This document shows positions 59,765 to 64,000 of a stretch of 64,000 bases of DNA, in pieces (the stretch's first letter is position 1; every line of letters starts with the position of its first letter). This stretch comes from an uncultured Cohaesibacter sp. Its GTDB lineage: Bacteria; Pseudomonadota; Alphaproteobacteria; Rhizobiales; Cohaesibacteraceae. Location: positions 2,411,501 to 2,475,500 of the forward strand of contig NZ_OY762934.1 in the NCBI RefSeq assembly GCF_963667045.1, written 5' to 3'. The translations under genes and the position numbers were made by a program. Below the pieces are notes generated by a model. That model saw nothing but the letters and a program-made list of their open reading frames with translations, was not told the origin of the DNA and searched no databases.

Positions 59765-60571
59765 ATGGATCTTGCCACATATTTCGAAGCCGTCATTTTA
59801 GGGCTGATTGAGGGCCTGACGGAATTTCTCCCCGTGTCCTCAACCGGTCATATATTGCTGGCCGGTCATTTCCTCGGCTTCCAGAACGATGGCAAGACCT
59901 TCGAGGTGCTGATCCAGCTCGGGGCCATTCTGGCGATCCTGACCGTTTATTTCCATCGCCTCCTGAAGATCGCCATTGATCTTCCCACCAGCCGCAAGGC
60001 ACGGATGTTCGTCTTCGGCATCCTCCTGGCCTTTCTTCCGGCTGCCGTGCTCGGGGCAAGCCTTCATGGCTTCATCAAGCAAGTGCTGTTCGAAAGCCCA
60101 CGGCTTATCTGTACCACGCTGATCATCGGCGGCGTGTTGCTCGCCTGGGTCGACCGGCTCGACCTCAAGCCGCGCTACACGGACATCATGGACTACCCGC
60201 TGTCGCTGTGCTTCAAGATTGGCCTGTTCCAGTGTCTGGCCCTCATTCCGGGCATGTCGCGATCCGGCTCAACGATTGCCGGTGCGCTGGTGATGGGAAC
60301 CGACAAGCGATCAGCTGCGGAATTCTCTTTCTTTCTAGCCATGCCGACCATGGCGGGTGCCTTTGCCTATGACCTCTACAAGAACCGGGACATCATCAGC
60401 CTGGATGAAGCTGGCGTCATCGGCGTCGGCTTTGTGGCCGCCTTCATTGCCGCCGTCTTCGTCGTTCGGCAGTTGCTCGACTTTGTTTCCCGTCACGGAT
60501 TCATGCCGTTCGCCATCTGGCGCATCGTCATCGGAGGGCTCGGCCTCGCCGGGCTCTATCTGGTGGGCTGA
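59765..60571 (+). CDS. uppP: Undecaprenyl-diphosphatase
   Basis: 268 residues from the ATG at 59765; the open frame from 59723 adds a poor extension. Seven or eight membrane segments. Signature motifs [14 protein letters not shown] (17-29) and PGMSRSGST (162-170) form the active site that recycles undecaprenyl diphosphate for peptidoglycan and glycan synthesis at the inner membrane. It is divergent from the glutathione S-transferase gene. Confidence 0.96.
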   Translation: MDLATYFEAVILGLIEGLTEFLPVSSTGHILLAGHFLGFQNDGKTFEVLIQLGAILAILTVYFHRLLKIAIDLPTSRKARMFVFGILLAFLPAAVLGASLHGFIKQVLFESPRLICTTLIIGGVLLAWVDRLDLKPRYTDIMDYPLSLCFKIGLFQCLALIPGMSRSGSTIAGALVMGTDKRSAAEFSFFLAMPTMAGAFAYDLYKNRDIISLDEAGVIGVGFVAAFIAAVFVVRQLLDFVSRHGFMPFAIWRIVIGGLGLAGLYLVG

Positions 60572-61090
60572 CGCCCCTGCGACCAGGAAAAGAAGGACAG
60601 CGCCCGGCGCTGTCCGGATCTTGCAAGGATTGACTTGCCTTTGGGCAGATTTTCCTGTGTTACGGAAAATTTTCCTTCAAACGATCTGCTTTGCGTCCAA
60701 CTAACGCGCACTTTTTCACAGACACGAATAAATCCGTATCACGATGTGATACTATTTCAGGTTGCCACGCCGCCATATTCATCAGCCCACCAATTTTTCT
60801 GCACCGCGATCAATTTCCTCGACGGTCTGGGGAAACGCGAGACTTTTCCGCTGTTTTTTCAAGATATTTCAGACTGTTGAATTCACTTGCCCAGCTCCTG
60901 CACCCCCATCCTCCGGGAAGGCATCCGATTGGCAAACACCGGAAAGCCGGCCTCCCGAAGTGCGGTTTCAAGCCCCGAATGCCTTATGATTTCCTTAACC
61001 GGATGATCCCAGCGTATGGGGTAGCGTTACCTAAAACTCTCCGTGCCCGCCGCTGTGGCTCTGGCACGAAACTTCTGTCGGGGAAATGGG
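60572..61090. other. Intergenic region between uppP and the chemotaxis receptor
   Basis: About 520 bases without a supported gene. It holds a 9-bp perfect hairpin after uppP (GGACAGCGC / GCGCTGTCC, 60595-60615) without a T-run, and a 12-bp palindrome GGAAAATTTTCC (60664-60675). Promoter of the receptor gene must lie in the remainder but no clear motif was found. Confidence 0.5.
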
Positions 61091-63094
61091 ATGAGACATC
61101 TTTTGCTGAACCGGTTGCTTGCGGCGATAGTTTCCATACCGGTATTGGCCATTCTGGGACTGGGCGGCTTCCTGTCCTATAAGTCCTTTCAAAACTACCA
61201 GCAAATGAAATATGCCACCGACCTCGTCGCGCTCGGCAACGCTGGCGGGCAGTTGTCCGATGGCCTGCCCAGCGAGGTGTTTTCCTCCCCGAGTGAACGT
61301 AGTAGCCGTCGCAATGAGACCGATCAGCTCTACGACAAGGTTCTCGCGCAGTTTGATGCTCTGGCATCCGATGATCCGGGTCTGATGGAAATCAGGGACG
61401 AGCTCAGAGGCATGCGGTCGAATGTGGCAGCCTTTCGTGCCGAGATCGACAAGGGCAATGATTCCCCCGTACTGGGTGTTAAATATCTTCAGCCCATTTC
61501 CGCCCTTGCCAACAAGCTGATGCGGCGCGGGGCATCCCTCATCCCCGACGCGGAATTGTCCGGCAAACTGCTTGCCTATTTCGCCAGCCAGCAAATCCGC
61601 GATAGCCACAACATGATCAGCAGTGTCGTGCCGCCAGTGTTCGAGGCCAAAACCGCCAATCTTGCCCAGATCGCCATCATCCTGCGCGGCCAGCTTCAGG
61701 AAAGCTATTTTGCACCGCTGTTCACTGACAATGGTCCGCCTGACGCTGTCGCTGCCTATTCGCGATACCTCGATAGCAATGATGGCAAGGCCTTCGCGAG
61801 TTTCTTTGATGGCATCTTCCAGCACCATGATCATCTGCCAGCCAGCCTCATCGAGCAGTGGACCAACACCGCAAAGGCCCATGACAGAATCACATTGCAG
61901 CTGACCGAGGAAGCCTTCATGGCCAGTCAGGCACTGGCAACCGCGAAGCTGGCAACGGCCTGGAAACAGGTGCTCATCTACAGCCTTGGTACGCTCGGCA
62001 TTCTTCTGGCCGCCGTCAGTATCAGCGTCTTCGGCCTGCGTGCCCTGCAGCGCCTGATTGGTGACAGTGAAACCATACTGGCCAGACTGGCACAGGATCA
62101 TCTGGAGATCGATATTCCCTATACCGGACGCAAGGATGCCATTGGCAAGATGGCAAGGTCATCAGAGCTGTTGCGAGCAGCGCTGATGAAACGGCGGGCG
62201 CTGGAAGCAGAAGCGCAGACACGCGAGGCCAACGCCCAGACTGAACGCCGGACGATGATGGCCCAGCTCGCCGACCAGTTCGAGCATTCCGTCGGCGGTA
62301 TCGTCAATGAGGTTTCAAGTTCGGCCAGCCAGTTGCAGCAGACCGCTTCCGAGTTGCAGCGTTCGGCCGAACAGACCTCTGATCAAGCCGGATCGGTTGC
62401 CTCCTCCGCCGAGGAAGCCGGGGCCAATGTCTCCTATGTCGCCAGCGCGGCGGAAGAACTGGAAGCCTCCATCCGGGACATCAAGCGCCTGGTCGACAAT
62501 TCCGCATCGCAAAGTCAGGAAGGGTCTGGCAAGGCCGAAACCACACGGGGCATCGTCAGTGAACTGCAGAAGGCTGCGCTTCACATCGGCGACATCGTCA
62601 ATCTGATTTCGGGCATTGCAGAGCAGACCAACCTTCTGGCGTTGAATGCCACCATCGAGGCAGCACGAGCCGGGGAGGCAGGCAAGGGCTTTTCCGTCGT
62701 GGCGGCAGAGGTCAAGGAACTGGCCAACCAGACCAGCAAGGCGACCGAAGAGATCAGCCAGCAGATCAACCACATCCAGCTGACCACGGATCAGGCTGTG
62801 GGTGCCATCGGCAGCATCGCCGAAATCATAGGCGAGATCAGCAAATCCTCCGGAGCCATCGCCACCGCCGTGGAGGAACAGGGCCATGCCACAGGCGAGA
62901 TCGCCCAGGCCGTGGTCAATGCGTCTTCCGGCACCAGCCATGTGTCCAACAGCATTCAGGAAGTGGCGCAAACGGCCAACAGCACCGGCAGCAGCGCCTC
63001 GCAGGTGCTTTCCGCCTCGCAGAATCTGACCAGTCAGGCACAGGACCTCAAGGAGCAGATGCAGAAGTTCCTCGAAACCGTGCGGGCGGCGTAA
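61091..63094 (+). CDS. Methyl-accepting chemotaxis protein with periplasmic NIT-like sensor
   Basis: 667 residues from the ATG at 61091. TM1 is about residues 7-30; the periplasmic domain (about 30-295) carries [20 protein letters not shown], like nitrate/nitrite-sensing NIT domains. TM2 is about 296-322, then HAMP ([20 protein letters not shown]) and the signalling domain with tip [18 protein letters not shown]. It should signal to CheA. The ligand is not known; NIT assignment is by pattern only. Confidence 0.88.
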   Translation: MRHLLLNRLLAAIVSIPVLAILGLGGFLSYKSFQNYQQMKYATDLVALGNAGGQLSDGLPSEVFSSPSERSSRRNETDQLYDKVLAQFDALASDDPGLMEIRDELRGMRSNVAAFRAEIDKGNDSPVLGVKYLQPISALANKLMRRGASLIPDAELSGKLLAYFASQQIRDSHNMISSVVPPVFEAKTANLAQIAIILRGQLQESYFAPLFTDNGPPDAVAAYSRYLDSNDGKAFASFFDGIFQHHDHLPASLIEQWTNTAKAHDRITLQLTEEAFMASQALATAKLATAWKQVLIYSLGTLGILLAAVSISVFGLRALQRLIGDSETILARLAQDHLEIDIPYTGRKDAIGKMARSSELLRAALMKRRALEAEAQTREANAQTERRTMMAQLADQFEHSVGGIVNEVSSSASQLQQTASELQRSAEQTSDQAGSVASSAEEAGANVSYVASAAEELEASIRDIKRLVDNSASQSQEGSGKAETTRGIVSELQKAALHIGDIVNLISGIAEQTNLLALNATIEAARAGEAGKGFSVVAAEVKELANQTSKATEEISQQINHIQLTTDQAVGAIGSIAEIIGEISKSSGAIATAVEEQGHATGEIAQAVVNASSGTSHVSNSIQEVAQTANSTGSSASQVLSASQNLTSQAQDLKEQMQKFLETVRAA

Positions 63095-63163
63095 ACAGGG
63101 GCGGCATGATCAGAGCATCCCCGCACTTGAACCTGCGGGGGCTCCTTTAAGTGACGTCTGATG

Positions 63164-63808
63164 TTATCCCCGCGGGAGGGTCATTTCCGACAATATCTGA
63201 CTGAATTGCTCGACGCCAACTGCGCCGGGCACCAGATATTTGCGATCAATGATCACGGCGGGCACACTGTTGACGCCCTGCTGTCGCCAGAAAGCCATGT
63301 CTTCACGCACTTCCCTGTCGTAGCGCTGCTCGCTCAGGATGGCGCGGGCCTCGTCGGCGTCAAAGCCCAGATCGGCAACGATCCCGACCAGCACTTCGCG
63401 ATTGCTGATGTCGAGCCCGTCGGCGAAATAGGCTTTCTGAAAGGCCTGTTTGACCTCCGTGTCGCGCCCTGAGAGCCCGGCCCAGTGGATGAGCTGATGG
63501 GCGTCATGGGTGTTGAACATGCGCATGTCGTCGGTGAAATGGAACCGGAAGCCAACCTCGGCACCAAGCTGCGTGATGTGGTCGCGGTTCTGCTTGCTCT
63601 GCGCCGGGGTGACGCCATATTTCTCGCGCAGATGCTCGCCCAGATTCTGCCCCTCCGGTGCCATGTTCGGATTGAGTTGGAAGGGCCGCCAGTGGATCTC
63701 GGCCTCAAGACCCAGCTGTTCCAGCGCCACGCGCAGCTGGTTGTACCCTATGGCGCACCACGGGCAGACCACATCCGAGACGATATCGATGTGAAGGGGT
63801 TGGGTCAT
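63164..63808 (-). CDS. DsbA-family oxidoreductase, FrnE-like
   Basis: 214 residues from the ATG at 63808. DIVSDVVCPWCAIGYNQL contains the CPWC active site, and VNSVPAVIIDRKYLVPGAVG the cis-Pro loop, both typical of cytosolic FrnE/2-hydroxychromene isomerase-like DsbA proteins. No signal peptide. Possible redox or polyketide-related function. Confidence 0.9.
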   Translation of the reverse strand: MTQPLHIDIVSDVVCPWCAIGYNQLRVALEQLGLEAEIHWRPFQLNPNMAPEGQNLGEHLREKYGVTPAQSKQNRDHITQLGAEVGFRFHFTDDMRMFNTHDAHQLIHWAGLSGRDTEVKQAFQKAYFADGLDISNREVLVGIVADLGFDADEARAILSEQRYDREVREDMAFWRQQGVNSVPAVIIDRKYLVPGAVGVEQFSQILSEMTLPRG

Positions 63809-63863
63809 GTCGGCTTCCTCTATAAGGGATAATCCTGAGCATATAGGAAGCCGACCCCGGCGA

Positions 63864-64000
63864 TTAAAGCCCCAGCTTGCCTTCACGCAGGCGGAACAGG
63901 GTGACGCCGGTCGAGATGGCCAGGTTGAGGCTCTCGGCCCGGCCTGCCATCGGGATCTTGACCAGATGATCACAGGTCTCGGCAAAATCGTCCGGCAGGC
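63864..64000 (-). CDS. SpoU/TrmH-family RNA 2'-O-methyltransferase (3' part)
   Basis: Only the last 45 codons are in the window. LVKIPMAGRAESLNLAISTG followed by VTLFRLREGKLGL is the SpoU motif 3 region (knot that binds SAM). Upstream part continues beyond 64000. Confidence 0.85.
   Translation of the reverse strand, partial: LPDDFAETCDHLVKIPMAGRAESLNLAISTGVTLFRLREGKLGL

Noticed and set aside
61031-62101. 356-codon reverse open frame opposite the chemotaxis receptor
   Set aside because: Shadow of the receptor gene, with no ribosome site or family features.
1-64000. CRISPR array
   Set aside because: No regularly spaced short direct repeats were seen; the only tandem repeats are coding 123-bp units in the tape measure and fibre genes.

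Overview
The window is a stretch of alphaproteobacterial chromosome (Hyphomicrobiales-like by gene content; genus not determinable from sequence alone) that carries one complete-looking Mu-like transposable prophage. Host genes lie at 1-15,532 and 56,414-64,000, and the prophage lies between them.

Left host arm: a three-domain methyltransferase overlapping a glycosyltransferase-like gene (424-3,116); a reverse-strand DUF4386/EamA pair; a WrbA-type quinone reductase and a LysR regulator; a TRAP dicarboxylate-type transporter operon (dctP-dctQ-dctM, reverse) with a near-consensus sigma-54 promoter; and a convergent DctD-type activator / DctB-type sensor pair that probably controls it. A Gfo/Idh/MocA oxidoreductase and an 82-residue protein with its own terminator follow.

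Prophage (15,538-56,408; 40,871 bp): the ends are TGTGG...CCACA and are bounded by an exact 5-bp target duplication, TTTTG. It sits in the T-tract of the host terminator. The order is: S24-type repressor and four operator-like sites; ner; transposase A and ATPase B; small early genes including DUF3164, GemA and a Mor-like activator; endolysin and holin; a Mu-type packaging/head module (DUF1804, terminase, DUF935 portal, MuF, gpG, gpI protease/scaffold, decoration, capsid); and a contractile tail that mixes Mu (sheath) with P2-type genes (FII tube, E/E' chaperones, tape measure, U, X, D, V, W, J, I), fibre and fibre-assembly genes. Two -1 frameshift signals are visible: G GGA AAC in the tail chaperone gene (a conserved type) and A AAA AAG at the portal/MuF junction, where MuF has no usable start of its own.

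Cargo: at least four non-structural genes are inserted between phage modules: a possible PD-(D/E)xK protein flanked by two tyrosine-recombinase remnants, a large KAP-family P-loop NTPase with two membrane segments, a HEPN-like (Rx4H) multi-zinc-ribbon protein, and an uncharacterised membrane-anchored protein near the right end, next to a Dam methylase. This is the best candidate for an undescribed system: a Mu-like prophage carrying defence-like cargo at several separate module borders. Function is inferred only from motifs and position.

Right host arm: tRNA-Arg(ACG), an SDR-type epimerase overlapping queG, a glutathione S-transferase, uppP, a methyl-accepting chemotaxis protein, a FrnE/DsbA-like oxidoreductase and the 3' end of a SpoU/TrmH RNA methyltransferase.
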